In this document: piece after piece, positions 50,641 to 63,530 of the stretch
How positions within the stretch are numbered: the first letter of the stretch is position 1
How the letters are laid out: each line of letters opens with the position of its first letter
NCBI RefSeq assembly: GCF_051020975.1
Contig: NW_027478162.1
Location: 23,932,001-23,996,000 of the forward strand
DNA: 64,000 bases
Reading direction: 5' to 3'
From: Osmia lignaria lignaria
Taxonomy: Eukaryota > Arthropoda > Insecta > Hymenoptera > Megachilidae
Notes under the pieces: model-generated
Told to the model about the DNA's origin: nothing
Databases searched by the model: none
Seen by the model: the letters and a program-made list of their open reading frames with translations, nothing else
Made by a program: the position numbers and the translations under genes

Positions 50641-53600
50641 CAATTTAGGTTCTATGATATTTTTTGATCAGAACGGTAGTTTTCGAGATGTATCGAGATA
50701 TTTAAAAGTTCCGAAGCCGCACCAACATAATAGAGATACAGAAACACCGTGGCCCCTTTCTTTGAGATAACTCTGCACTAGTGCGAGCCGCAAATGCCAC
50801 TTCCAGCTTAGCTGTGCAGAAGAAGAACAACAAGAAGAAGAAATATCTCGAAATATGTCCGCCAGGCCCCTTCCCTTGAGATATATCTGCAAATATCTCG
50901 GAAACGAAGCGAGCTATGGCAAAATGTTAAGAGACCTTTTTTGTAGAGAATTATGTTTCCTACAATTTATGTTCTATGATATTTTTTGATCAAAAGCGTA
51001 GTTTTCGAGATATATCGAGATATTTAAAAGTTCCGAAGCCGCACCAAAATAATAGAGATACAGAAACACCGTGGCCCCTTTCTTTGAGATAACTCTGCAC
51101 TAGTGCGAGCCGCAAATGCCACTTCCAGCTTAGCTGTGCAGAAGAAGAACAACAAGAAGAAGAAATATCTCGAAATATGTCCGTCAGGCCCCTTCCCTTG
51201 AGATAAATCTCCAAATATCTCGGAAACGAAGCGAGCTATGGCAAAATGTTAAGAGACCTTTTTTGTAGAGAATTATGTTTCCTACAATTTATGTTCTATG
51301 ATATTTTTTGATCAGAAGCGTAGTTTTCGAGATATATCGAGATATTTAAAAGTTCCGAAGCCGCACCAACATAATAGAGATACAGAAACACCGTGGCCCC
51401 TTTCTTTGAGATAACTCTGCACTAGTGCGAGCCGCAAATGCCACTTCCAGCTTAGCTGTGCAGAAGAAGAACAACAAGAAGAAGAAATATCTCGAAATAT
51501 GTCCGTCAGGCCCCTTCCCTTGAGATATATCTGCAAATATCTCGGAAACGAAGCCAGCTATGGCAAAATGTTAAGAGACCTTTTTTGTAGAGAATTATGT
51601 TTCCTACAATTTATGTTCTATGATATTTTTTGATCAGAAGCGTAGTTTTCGAGATATATCGAGATATTTAAAAGTTCCGAAGCCGCACCAACATAATAGA
51701 GATACAGAAACACCGTGGCCCCTTTCTTTGACATAACTCTGCACTAGTACGAGCCGCAAATGCCACTTCCAGCTTAGCTGTGCAGAGGAAGAACAACAAG
51801 AAGAAGAAATATCTCGAAATATGTCCGTCAGGCCCCTTCCCTTGAGATATATCTGCAAATATCTCGGAAACGAAGCGAGCTATGGCAAAATGTTAAGAGA
51901 CCTTTTTTGTAGAGAATTATGTTTCCTACAATTTATGTTCTATGATATTTTTTGATCAGAAGCGTAGTTTTCGAGATATATCGAGATATTTAAAAGTTCC
52001 GAAGCCGCACCAACATAATAGAGATACAGAAACACCGTGGCCCCTTTCTTTGAGATAACTCTGCACTAGTGCGAGCCGCAAATGCCACTTCCAGCTTAGC
52101 TGTGCAGAAGAAGAACAACAAGAAGAAGAAATATCTCGAAATATGTCCGTCAGGCCCCTTCCCTTGAGATATATCTGCAAATATCTCGGAAACGAAGCGA
52201 GCTATGGCAAAATGTTAAGAGACCTTTTTTGTAGAGAATTATGTTTCCTACAATTTATGTTCTATGATATTTTTTGATCAGAAGCGTAGTTTTCGAGATA
52301 TATCGGGATATTTAAAAGTTCCGAAGCCGCACCAACATAATAGAGATACAGAAACACCGTGGCCCCTTTCTTTGACATAACTCTGCACTAGTGCGAGCCG
52401 CAAATGCCACTTCCAGCTTAGCTGTGCAGAAGAAGAACAACAAGAAGAAGAAATATCTCGAAATATGTCCGTCAGGCCAGTTCCTTTGAGCTGAATCTGC
52501 AAATATCTCGGAAACGAAGCGAGCTATGGCAAAATGTTAAGAGACGTTTTTTATAGAGAATTATGTTTCCTACAATTTATGTTCTATGATATTTTTTGAT
52601 CAGAAGCGTAGTTTTCGAGATATATCGAGATATTTAAAAGTTCCGAAGCCGCACCAACATAATAGGGATACAGAAACACCGTGGCCCCTTTCTTTGAGAT
52701 AACTCTGCACTAGTGCGAGCCGCAAATGCCACTTCCAGCTTAGCTGTGCAGAAGAAGAACAACAAGAAGAAGAAATATCTCGAAATATGTCCGTCAGGCC
52801 CCTTCCCTTGAGATAAATCTGCCAATATCTCGGAAACGAAGCGAGCTATGGCAAAATGTTAAGAGACCTTTTTTGTAGAGAATTAAGTTTCCTACAATTT
52901 AGGTTCTATGATATTTTTTGATCAGAACGGTAGTTTTCGAGATGTATCGAGATATTTAAAAGTTCCGAAGCCGCACCAACATAATAGAGATACAGAAACA
53001 CCGTGGCCCCTTTCTTTGAGATAACTCTGCACTAGTGCGAGCCGCAAATGCCACTTCCAGCTTAGCTGTGCAGAAGAAGAACAACAAGAAGAAGAAATAT
53101 CTCGAAATATGTCCGTCAGGCCCCTTCCCTTGAGATATATCTGCAAATATCTCGGAAACGAAGCGAGCTATGGCAAAATGTTAAGAGACCTTTTTTGTAG
53201 AGAATTATGTTTCCTACAATTTATGTTCTATGATATTTTTTGATCAGAAGCGTAGTTTTCGAGATATATCGAGATATTTAAAAGTTCCGAAGCCGCACCA
53301 AAATAATAGAGATACAGAAACACCGTGGCCCCTTTCTTTGAGATAACTCTGCACTAGTGCGAGCCGCAAATGCCACTTCCAGCTTAGCTGTGCAGAAGAA
53401 GAACAACAAGAAGAAGAAATATCTCGAAATATGTCCGTCAGGCCCCTTCCCTTGAGATAAATCTCCAAATATCTCGCAAACGAAGCGAGCTATGGCAAAA
53501 TGTTAAGAGACCTTTTTTGTAGAGAATTATGTTTCCTACAATTTATGTTCTATGATATTTTTTGATCAGAAGCGTAGTTTTCGAGATATATCGAGATATT

Positions 53601-56600
53601 TAAAAGTTCCGAAGCCGCACCAACATAATAGAGATACAGAAACACCGTGGCCCCTTTCTTTGAGATAACTCTGCACTAGTGCGAGCCGCAAATGCCACTT
53701 CCAGCTTAGCTGTGCGGAGGAAGAACAACAAGAAGAAGAAATATCTCGAAATATGTCCGTCAGGCCAGTTCCTTTGAGCTGAATCTGCAAATATCTCGGA
53801 AACGAAGCGAGCTATGGCAAAATGTTAGGAGACGTTTTTTATAGAGAATTATGTTTCCTACAATTTATGTTCTATGATATTTTTTGATCAGAAGCGTAGT
53901 TTTCGAGATATATCGAGATATTTAAAAGTTCCGAAGCCGCACCAACATAATAGGGATACAGAAACACCGTGGCCCCTTTCTTTGAGATAACTCTGCACTA
54001 GTGCGAGCCGCAAATGCCACTTCCAGCTTAGCTGTGCAGAAGAAGAACAACAAGAAGAAGAAATATCTCGAAATATGTCCGTCAGGCCCCTTCCCTTGAG
54101 ATAAATCTGCCAATAAGTCGGAAACGAAGCGAGCTATGGCAAAATGTTAAGAGACCTTTTTTGTAGAGAATTATGTTTCCTACAATTTAGGTTCTATGAT
54201 ATTTTTTGATCAGAAGCGTAGTTTTCGAGATATATCGAGATATTTAAAAGTTCCGAAGCCGCACCAACATAATAGGGATACAGAAACACCGTGGCCCCTT
54301 TCTTTGAGATAACTCTGCACTAGTGCGAGCCGCAAATGCCACTTCCAGCTTAGCTGTGCAGAAGAAGAACAACAAGAAGAAGAAATATCTCGAAATATGT
54401 CCGTCAGGCCAGTTCCTTTGAGCTGAATCTGCAAATATCTCGGAAACGAAGCGAGCTATGGCAAAATGTTAAGAGACGTTTTTTGTAGAGAATTATGTTT
54501 CCTACAATTTAAGTTCTATGATATTTTTTGATCAGAAGCGTAGTTCTCGAGATATATCGAGATATTTAAAAGTTCCGAAGCCGCACCAACATAATAGGGA
54601 TACAGAAACACCGTGGCCCCTTTCTTTGAGATAACTCTGCACTTGTGCGAGCCGCAAATGCCACTTCCAGCTTAGCTGTGCAGAAGAAGAACAACAAGAA
54701 GAAGAAATATCTCGAAATATGTCCGTCAGGCCCCTTCCCTTGAGATAAATCTGCAAATATCTCGGAAACGAAGCGAGCTATGGCAAAATGTTAAGAGACC
54801 TTTTTTGTAGAGAATTATGTTTCCTACAATTTATGTTCTATGATATTTTTTGATCCGAAGCGTGGTTTTCGAGATATATCGAGATATTTAAAAGTTCCGA
54901 AGCCGCACCAACATAATAGAGATACAGAAACACCGTGGCCCCTTTCTTTGAGATAACTCTGCACTATTGCGAGCTGTAAATGCCACTTCCAGCTTAGCTG
55001 TGCAGAAGAAGAATAACAAGAAGAAGAAATATCTCGAAATATGTCCGTCAGGCCCCTTCCCTTGAGATATATCTGCAAATATCTCGGAAACGAAGCGAGC
55101 TATGGCAAAATGTTAAGAGACCTTTTTTGTAGAGAATTATGTTTCCTACAATTTAGGTTCTATGATATTTTTTGATCAGAAGCGTAGTTTTCGAGATATA
55201 TCGAGATATTTAAAAGTTCCGAAGCCGCACCAACATAATAGGGATACAGAAACACCGTGGCCCCTTTCTTTGAGATAACTCTGCACTATTGCGAGCTGTA
55301 AATGCCACTTCCAGCTTAGCTGTGCAGAAGAAGAATAACAAGAAGAAGAAATATCTCGAAATATGTCCGTCAGGCCCCTTCCCTTGAGATATATCTGCAA
55401 ATATCTCGGAAACGAAGCGAGCTACGGCAAAATGTTAAGAGACCTTTTTTGTAGAGAATTATGTTTCCTACAATTTAGGTTCGATGATATTTTTTGATCA
55501 GAACGGTAGTTTTCGAGATGTATCGAGATATTTAAAAGTTCCGAAGCCGCACCAACATAATAGAGATACAGAAACACCGTGGCCCCTTTCTTTGAGATAA
55601 CTCTGCACTAGTGCGAGCCGCAAATGCCACTTCCAGCTTAGCTGTGCAGAAGAAGAACAACAAGAAGAAGAAATATCTCGAAATATGTCCGCCAGGCCCC
55701 TTCCCTTGAGATATATCTGCAAATATCTCGGAAACGAAGCGAGCTATGGCAAAATGTTAAGAGACCTTTTTTGTAGAGAATTATGTTTCCTACAATTTAT
55801 GTTCTATGATATTTTTTGATCAGAAGCGTAGTTTTCGAGATATATCGAGATATTTAAAAGTTCCGAAGCCGCACCAAAATAATAGAGATACAGAAACACC
55901 GTGGCCCCTTTCTTTGAGATAACTCTGCACTAGTGCGAGCCGCAAATGCCACTTCCAGCTTAGCTGTGCAGAAGAAGAACAACAAGAAGAAGAAATATCT
56001 CGAAATATGTCCGTCAGGCCCCTTCCCTTGAGATAAATCTCCAAATATCTCGGAAACGAAGCGAGCTATGGCAAAATGTTAAGAGACCTTTTTTGTAGAG
56101 AATTATGTTTCCTACAATTTATGTTCTATGATATTTTTTGATCAGAAGCGTAGTTTTCGAGATATATCGAGATATTTAAAAGTTCCGAAGCCGCACCAAC
56201 ATAATAGAGATACAGAAACACCGTGGCCCCTTTCTTTGAGATAACTCTGCACTAGTGCGAGCCGCAAATGCCACTTCCAGCTTAGCTGTGCAGAAGAAGA
56301 ACAACAAGAAGAAGAAATATCTCGAAATATGTCCGTCAGGCCCCTTCCCTTGAGATATATCTGCAAATATCTCGGAAACGAAGCCAGCTATGGCAAAATG
56401 TTAAGAGACCTTTTTTGTAGAGAATTATGTTTCCTACAATTTATGTTCTATGATATTTTTTGATCAGAAGCGTAGTTTTCGAGATATATCGAGATATTTA
56501 AAAGTTCCGAAGCCGCACCAACATAATAGAGATACAGAAACACCGTGGCCCCTTTCTTTGACATAACTCTGCACTAGTACGAGCCGCAAATGCCACTTCC

Positions 56601-59600
56601 AGCTTAGCTGTGCAGAGGAAGAACAACAAGAAGAAGAAATATCTCGAAATATGTCCGTCAGGCCCCTTCCCTTGAGATATATCTGCAAATATCTCGGAAA
56701 CGAAGCGAGCTATGGCAAAATGTTAAGAGACCTTTTTTGTAGAGAATTATGTTTCCTACAATTTATGTTCTATGATATTTTTTGATCAGAAGCGTAGTTT
56801 TCGAGATATATCGAGATATTTAAAAGTTCCGAAGCCGCACCAACATAATAGAGATACAGAAACACCGTGGCCCCTTTCTTTGAGATAACTCTGCACTAGT
56901 GCGAGCCGCAAATGCCACTTCCAGCTTAGCTGTGCAGAAGAAGAACAACAAGAAGAAGAAATATCTCGAAATATGTCCGTCAGGCCCCTTCCCTTGAGAT
57001 ATATCTGCAAATATCTCGGAAACGAAGCGAGCTATGGCAAAATGTTAAGAGACCTTTTTTGTAGAGAATTATGTTTCCTACAATTTATGTTCTATGATAT
57101 TTTTTGATCAGAAGCGTAGTTTTCGAGATATATCGGGATATTTAAAAGTTCCGAAGCCGCACCAACATAATAGAGATACAGAAACACCGTGGCCCCTTTC
57201 TTTGACATAACTCTGCACTAGTGCGAGCCGCAAATGCCACTTCCAGCTTAGCTGTGCAGAAGAAGAACAACAAGAAGAAGAAATATCTCGAAATATGTCC
57301 GTCAGGCCAGTTCCTTTGAGCTGAATCTGCAAATATCTCGGAAACGAAGCGAGCTATGGCAAAATGTTAAGAGACGTTTTTTATAGAGAATTATGTTTCC
57401 TACAATTTATGTTCTATGATATTTTTTGATCAGAAGCGTAGTTTTCGAGATATATCGAGATATTTAAAAGTTCCGAAGCCGCACCAACATAATAGGGATA
57501 CAGAAACACCGTGGCCCCTTTCTTTGAGATAACTCTGCACTAGTGCGAGCCGCAAATGCCACTTCCAGCTTAGCTGTGCAGAAGAAGAACAACAAGAAGA
57601 AGAAATATCTCGAAATATGTCCGTCAGGCCCCTTCCCTTGAGATAAATCTGCCAATATCTCGGAAACGAAGCGAGCTATGGCAAAATGTTAAGAGACCTT
57701 TTTTGTAGAGAATTAAGTTTCCTACAATTTAGGTTCTATGATATTTTTTGATCAGAACGGTAGTTTTCGAGATGTATCGAGATATTTAAAAGTTCCGAAG
57801 CCGCACCAACATAATAGAGATACAGAAACACCGTGGCCCCTTTCTTTGAGATAACTCTGCACTAGTGCGAGCCGCAAATGCCACTTCCAGCTTAGCTGTG
57901 CAGAAGAAGAACAACAAGAAGAAGAAATATCTCGAAATATGTCCGTCAGGCCCCTTCCCTTGAGATATATCTGCAAATATCTCGGAAACGAAGCGAGCTA
58001 TGGCAAAATGTTAAGAGACCTTTTTTGTAGAGAATTATGTTTCCTACAATTTATGTTCTATGATATTTTTTGATCAGAAGCGTAGTTTTCGAGATATATC
58101 GAGATATTTAAAAGTTCCGAAGCCGCACCAAAATAATAGAGATACAGAAACACCGTGGCCCCTTTCTTTGAGATAACTCTGCACTAGTGCAAGCCGCAAA
58201 TGCCACTTCCAGCTTAGCTGTGCAGAAGAAGAACAACAAGAAGAAGAAATATCTCGAAATATGTCCGTCAGGCCCCTTCCCTTGAGATAAATCTCCAAAT
58301 ATCTCGCAAACGAAGCGAGCTATGGCAAAATGTTAAGAGACCTTTTTTGTAGAGAATTATGTTTCCTACAATTTATGTTCTATGATATTTTTTGATCAGA
58401 AGCGTAGTTTTCGAGATATATCGAGATATTTAAAAGTTCCGAAGCCGCACCAACATAATAGAGATACAGAAACACCGTGGCCCCTTTCTTTGAGATAACT
58501 CTGCACTAGTGCGAGCCGCAAATGCCACTTCCAGCTTAGCTGTGCGGAGGAAGAACAACAAGAAGAAGAAATATCTCGAAATATGTCCGTCAGGCCAGTT
58601 CCTTTGAGCTGAATCTGCAAATATCTCGGAAACGAAGCGAGCTATGGCAAAATGTTAGGAGACGTTTTTTATAGAGAATTATGTTTCCTACAATTTATGT
58701 TCTATGATATTTTTTGATCAGAAGCGTAGTTTTCGAGATATATCGAGATATTTAAAAGTTCCGAAGCCGCACCAACATAATAGGGATACAGAAACACCGT
58801 GGCCCCTTTCTTTGAGATAACTCTGCACTAGTGCGAGCCGCAAATGCCACTTCCAGCTTAGCTGTGCAGAAGAAGAACAACAAGAAGAAGAAATATCTCG
58901 AAATATGTCCGTCAGGCCCCTTCCCTTGAGATAAATCTGCCAATAAGTCGGAAACGAAGCGAGCTATGGCAAAATGTTAAGAGACCTTTTTTGTAGAGAA
59001 TTATGTTTCCTACAATTTAGGTTCTATGATATTTTTTGATCAGAAGCGTAGTTTTCGAGATATATCGAGATATTTAAAAGTTCCGAAGCCGCACCAACAT
59101 AATAGGGATACAGAAACACCGTGGCCCCTTTCTTTGAGATAACTCTGCACTAGTGCGAGCCGCAAATGCCACTTCCAGCTTAGCTGTGCAGAAGAAGAAC
59201 AACAAGAAGAAGAAATATCTCGAAATATGTCCGTCAGGCCAGTTCCTTTGAGCTGAATCTGCAAATATCTCGGAAACGAAGCGAGCTATGGCAAAATGTT
59301 AAGAGACGTTTTTTGTAGAGAATTATGTTTCCTACAATTTAAGTTCTATGATATTTTTTGATCAGAAGCGTAGTTCTCGAGATATATCGAGATATTTAAA
59401 AGTTCCGAAGCCGCACCAACATAATAGGGATACAGAAACACCGTGGCCCCTTTCTTTGAGATAACTCTGCACTTGTGCGAGCCGCAAATGCCACTTCCAG
59501 CTTAGCTGTGCAGAAGAAGAACAACAAGAAGAAGAAATATCTCGAAATATGTCCGTCAGGCCCCTTCCCTTGAGATAAATCTGCAAATATCTCGGAAACG

Positions 59601-60950
59601 AAGCGAGCTATGGCAAAATGTTAAGAGACCTTTTTTGTAGAGAATTATGTTTCCTACAATTTATGTTCTATGATATTTTTTGATCCGAAGCGTGGTTTTC
59701 GAGATATATCGAGATATTTAAAAGTTCCGAAGCCGCACCAACATAATAGAGATACAGAAACACCGTGGCCCCTTTCTTTGAGATAACTCTGCACTATTGC
59801 GAGCTGTAAATGCCACTTCCAGCTTAGCTGTGCAGAAGAAGAATAACAAGAAGAAGAAATATCTCGAAATATGTCCGTCAGGCCCCTTCCCTTGAGATAT
59901 ATCTGCAAATATCTCGGAAACGAAGCGAGCTATGGCAAAATGTTAAGAGACCTTTTTTGTAGAGAATTATGTTTCCTACAATTTAGGTTCTATGATATTT
60001 TTTGATCAGAAGCGTAGTTTTCGAGATATATCGAGATATTTAAAAGTTCCGAAGCCGCACCAACATAATAGGGATACAGAAACACCGTGGCCCCTTTCTT
60101 TGAGATAACTCTGCACTATTGCGAGCTGTAAATGCCACTTCCAGCTTAGCTGTGCAGAAGAAGAATAACAAGAAGAAGAAATATCTCGAAATATGTCCGT
60201 CAGGCCCCTTCCCTTGAGATATATCTGCAAATATCTCGGAAACGAAGCGAGCTACGGCAAAATGTTAAGAGACCTTTTTTGTAGAGAATTATGTTTCCTA
60301 CAATTTAGGTTCGATGATATTTTTTGATCAGAACGGTAGTTTTCGAGATGTATCGAGATATTTAAAAGTTCCGAAGCCGCACCAACATAATAGAGATACA
60401 GAAACACCGTGGCCCCTTTCTTTGAGATAACTCTGCACTAGTGCGAGCCGCAAATGCCACTTCCAGCTTAGCTGTGCAGAAGAAGAACAACAAGAAGAAG
60501 AAATATCTCGAAATATGTCCGTCAGGCCCCTTCCCTTGAGATATATCTGCAAATATCTCGGAAACGAAGCGAGCTATGGCAAAATGTTAAGAGACCTTTT
60601 TTGTAGAGAATTATGTTTCCTACAATTTATGTTCTACGATATTTTTTGATCAGAAGCGTAGTTTTCGAGATATATCGAGATATTTAAAAGTTCCGAAGCC
60701 GCACCAAAATAATAGAGATACAGAAACACCGTGGCCCCTTTCTTTGAGATAACTCTGCACTAGTGCGAGCCGCAAATGCCACTTCCAGCTTAGCTGTGCA
60801 GAAGAAGAACAACAAGAAGAAGAAATATCTCGAAATATGTCCGTCAGGCCCCTTCCCTTGAGATAAATCTCCAAATATCTCGGAAACGAAGCGAGCTATG
60901 GCAAAATGTTAAGAGACCTTTTTTGTAGAGAATTATGTTTCGTACAATTT
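50641..60950 (+). repeat. 4,830-bp (15-unit) higher-order repeat, two full copies plus a partial third
   Basis: Copy 1 is about 50,641-55,470, copy 2 about 55,471-60,300, and copy 3 runs from 60,301 to about 60,950, where it changes to another unit order. Private variants repeat at exactly 4,830 bp: GAACGGTAG (50,671 and 55,501), GAAGCCAGC (51,551 and 56,381), TATCGGGATAT (52,301 and 57,131), CTCGCAAACG (53,474 and 58,304), CAATAAGTCGG (54,111 and 58,941), AATTTAAGTTC (54,507 and 59,337), GCACTTGTGCG (54,641 and 59,471), and GATCCGAAGCGTGG. I noticed very few differences between copies, including 50,993, 55,483 and 58,191. Within each copy a two-unit motif (GAACGGTAG then CACCAAAATAATAG) occurs twice, 2,254 bp apart. 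Confidence 0.92.
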
Positions 60951-63530
60951 ATCTTCTATGATATTTTTTGATCAGAAGCGTAGTTTTCGAGATATATCGA
61001 GATATTTAAAAGTTCCGAAGCCGCACCAACATAATAGAGATACAGAAACACCGTGGCCCCTTTCTTTGAGATAACTCTGCACTATTGCGAGCTGTAAATG
61101 CCACTTCCAGCTTAGCTGTGCAGAAGAAGAATAACAAGAAGAAGAAATATCTCGAAATATGTCCGTCAGGCCCCTTCCCTTGAGATAAATCTGCCAATAT
61201 CTCGGAAACGAAGCGAGCTATGGCGAAATGTTAAGAGACCTTTTTTGTAGAGAATTAAGTTTCCTACTTTTTATGTTCTATGATATTTTTTGATCAGATG
61301 CGTAGTTCTCGAGATATATCAAGATATTTAAAAGTTCCGAAGCCGCACCAACATAATAGAGATACAGAAACACCGTGGCCCCTTTCTTTGAGATAACTCT
61401 GCACTATTGCGAGCTGTAAATGCCACTTCCAGCTTAGCTGTGCAGAAGAAGAATAACAAGAAGAAGAAATATCTCGAAATATGTCCGTCAGGCCCCTTCC
61501 CTTGAGATATATCTGCAAATATCTCGGAAACGAAGCGAGCTATGGCAAAATGTTAAGAGACCTTTTTTGTAGAGAATTATGTTTCCTACAATTTAGGTTC
61601 TATGATATTTTTTGATCAGAAGCGTAGTTTTCGAGATGTATCGAGATATTTAAAAGTTCCGAAGCCGCACCAACATAATAGGGATACAGAAACACCGTGG
61701 CCCCTTTCTTTGAGATAACTCTGCACTAGTGCGAGCCGCAAATGCCACTTCCAGCTTAGCTGTGCAGAAGAAGAACAACAAGAAGAAGAAATATCTCGAA
61801 ATATGTCCGTCACGCCCCTTCCCTTGAGATATATCTGCAAATATCTCGGAAACGAAGCGAGCTATGGCAAAATGTTAAGAGACCCTTTTTGTAGAGAATT
61901 ATGTTTCCTACAATTTATGTTCTATGATATTTTTTGATCAGAAGCGTAGTTTTCGAGACATATCGAGATATTTAAAAGTTCCGAAGCCGCACCAACATAA
62001 TAGAGATACAGAAACACCGTGGCCCCTTTCTTTGAGATAACTCTGCACTAGTGCGAGCCGCAAATGCCACTTCCAGCTTAGCTGTGCAGAAGAAGAACAA
62101 CAAGAAGAAGAAATATCTCGAAATATGTCCGTCAGGCCCCTTCCCTTGAGATATATCTGCAAATATCTCGGAAACGAAGCGAGCTATGGCAAAATGTTAA
62201 GAGACCTTTTTTGTAGAGAATTATGTTTCCTACAATTTATGTTCTATGATATTTTTTGATCAGAAGCGTAGTTTTCGAGATATATCGAGATATTTAAAAG
62301 TTCCGAAGCCGCACCAAAATAATAGAGATACAGAAACACCGTGGCCCCTTTCTTTGAGATAACTCTGCACTAGTGCGAGCCGCAAATGCCACTTCCAGCT
62401 TAGCTGTGCAGAAGAAGAACAACAAGAAGAAGAAATATCTCGAAATATGTCCGTCAGGCCCCTTCCCTTGAGATAAATCTCCAAATATCTCGGAAACGAA
62501 GCGAGCTATGGCAAAATGTTAAGAGACCTTTTTTGTAGAGAATTATGTTTCCTACAATTTATGTTCTATGATATTTTTTGATCAGAAGCGTAGTTTTCGA
62601 GATATATCGAGATATTTAAAAGTTCCGAAGCCGCACCAACATAATAGGGATACAGAAACACCGTGGCCCCTTTCTTTGAGATAACTCTGCACTAGTGCGA
62701 GCCGCAAATGCCACTTCCAGCTTAGCTGTGCAGAAGAAGAACAACAAGAAGAAGAAATATCTCGAAATATGTCCGTCAGGCCCCTTCCCTTGAGATAAAT
62801 CTCCAAATATCTCGGAAACGAAGCGAGCTATGGCAAAATGTTAAGAGACCTTTTTTGTAGAGAATTATGTTTCGTACAATTTATCTTCTATGATATTTTT
62901 TGATCAGAAGCGTAGTTTTCGAGATATATCGAGATATTTAAAAGTTCCGAAGCCGCACCAACATAATAGAGATACAGAAACACCGTGGCCCCTTTCTTTG
63001 AGATAACTCTGCACTATTGCGAGCTGTAAATGCCACTTCCAGCTTAGCTGTGCAGAAGAAGAATAACAAGAAGAAGAAATATCTCGAAATATGTCCGTCA
63101 GGCCCCTTCCCTTGAGATAAATCTGCCAATATCTCGGAAACGAAGCGAGCTATGGCGAAATGTTAAGAGACCTTTTTTGTAGAGAATTAAGTTTCCTACT
63201 TTTTATGTTCTATGATATTTTTTGATCAGATGCGTAGTTCTCGAGATATATCAAGATATTTAAAAGTTCCGAAGCCGCACCAACATAATAGAGATACAGA
63301 AACACCGTGGCCCCTTTCTTTGAGATAACTCTGCACTATTGCGAGCTGTAAATGCCACTTCCAGCTTAGCTGTGCAGAAGAAGAATAACAAGAAGAAGAA
63401 ATATCTCGAAATATGTCCGTCAGGCCCCTTCCCTTGAGATATATCTGCAAATATCTCGGAACCGAAGCGAGCTATGGCAAAATGTTAAGAGACCTTTTTT
63501 GTAGAGAATTATGTTTCCTACAATTTATGT
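60930..63530 (+). repeat. 1,932-bp-spaced duplication at the right end
   Basis: TTTCGTACAATTTATCTTC (about 60,939 and 62,871), AATCTGCCAATATC and CTATGGCGAAATG (about 61,215 and 63,147) recur at 1,932 bp. TTTTCGAGACATATCGAG recurs at only 1,610 bp (about 61,950 and 63,560). One unit has therefore been lost from the second copy relative to the first. Confidence 0.8.
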
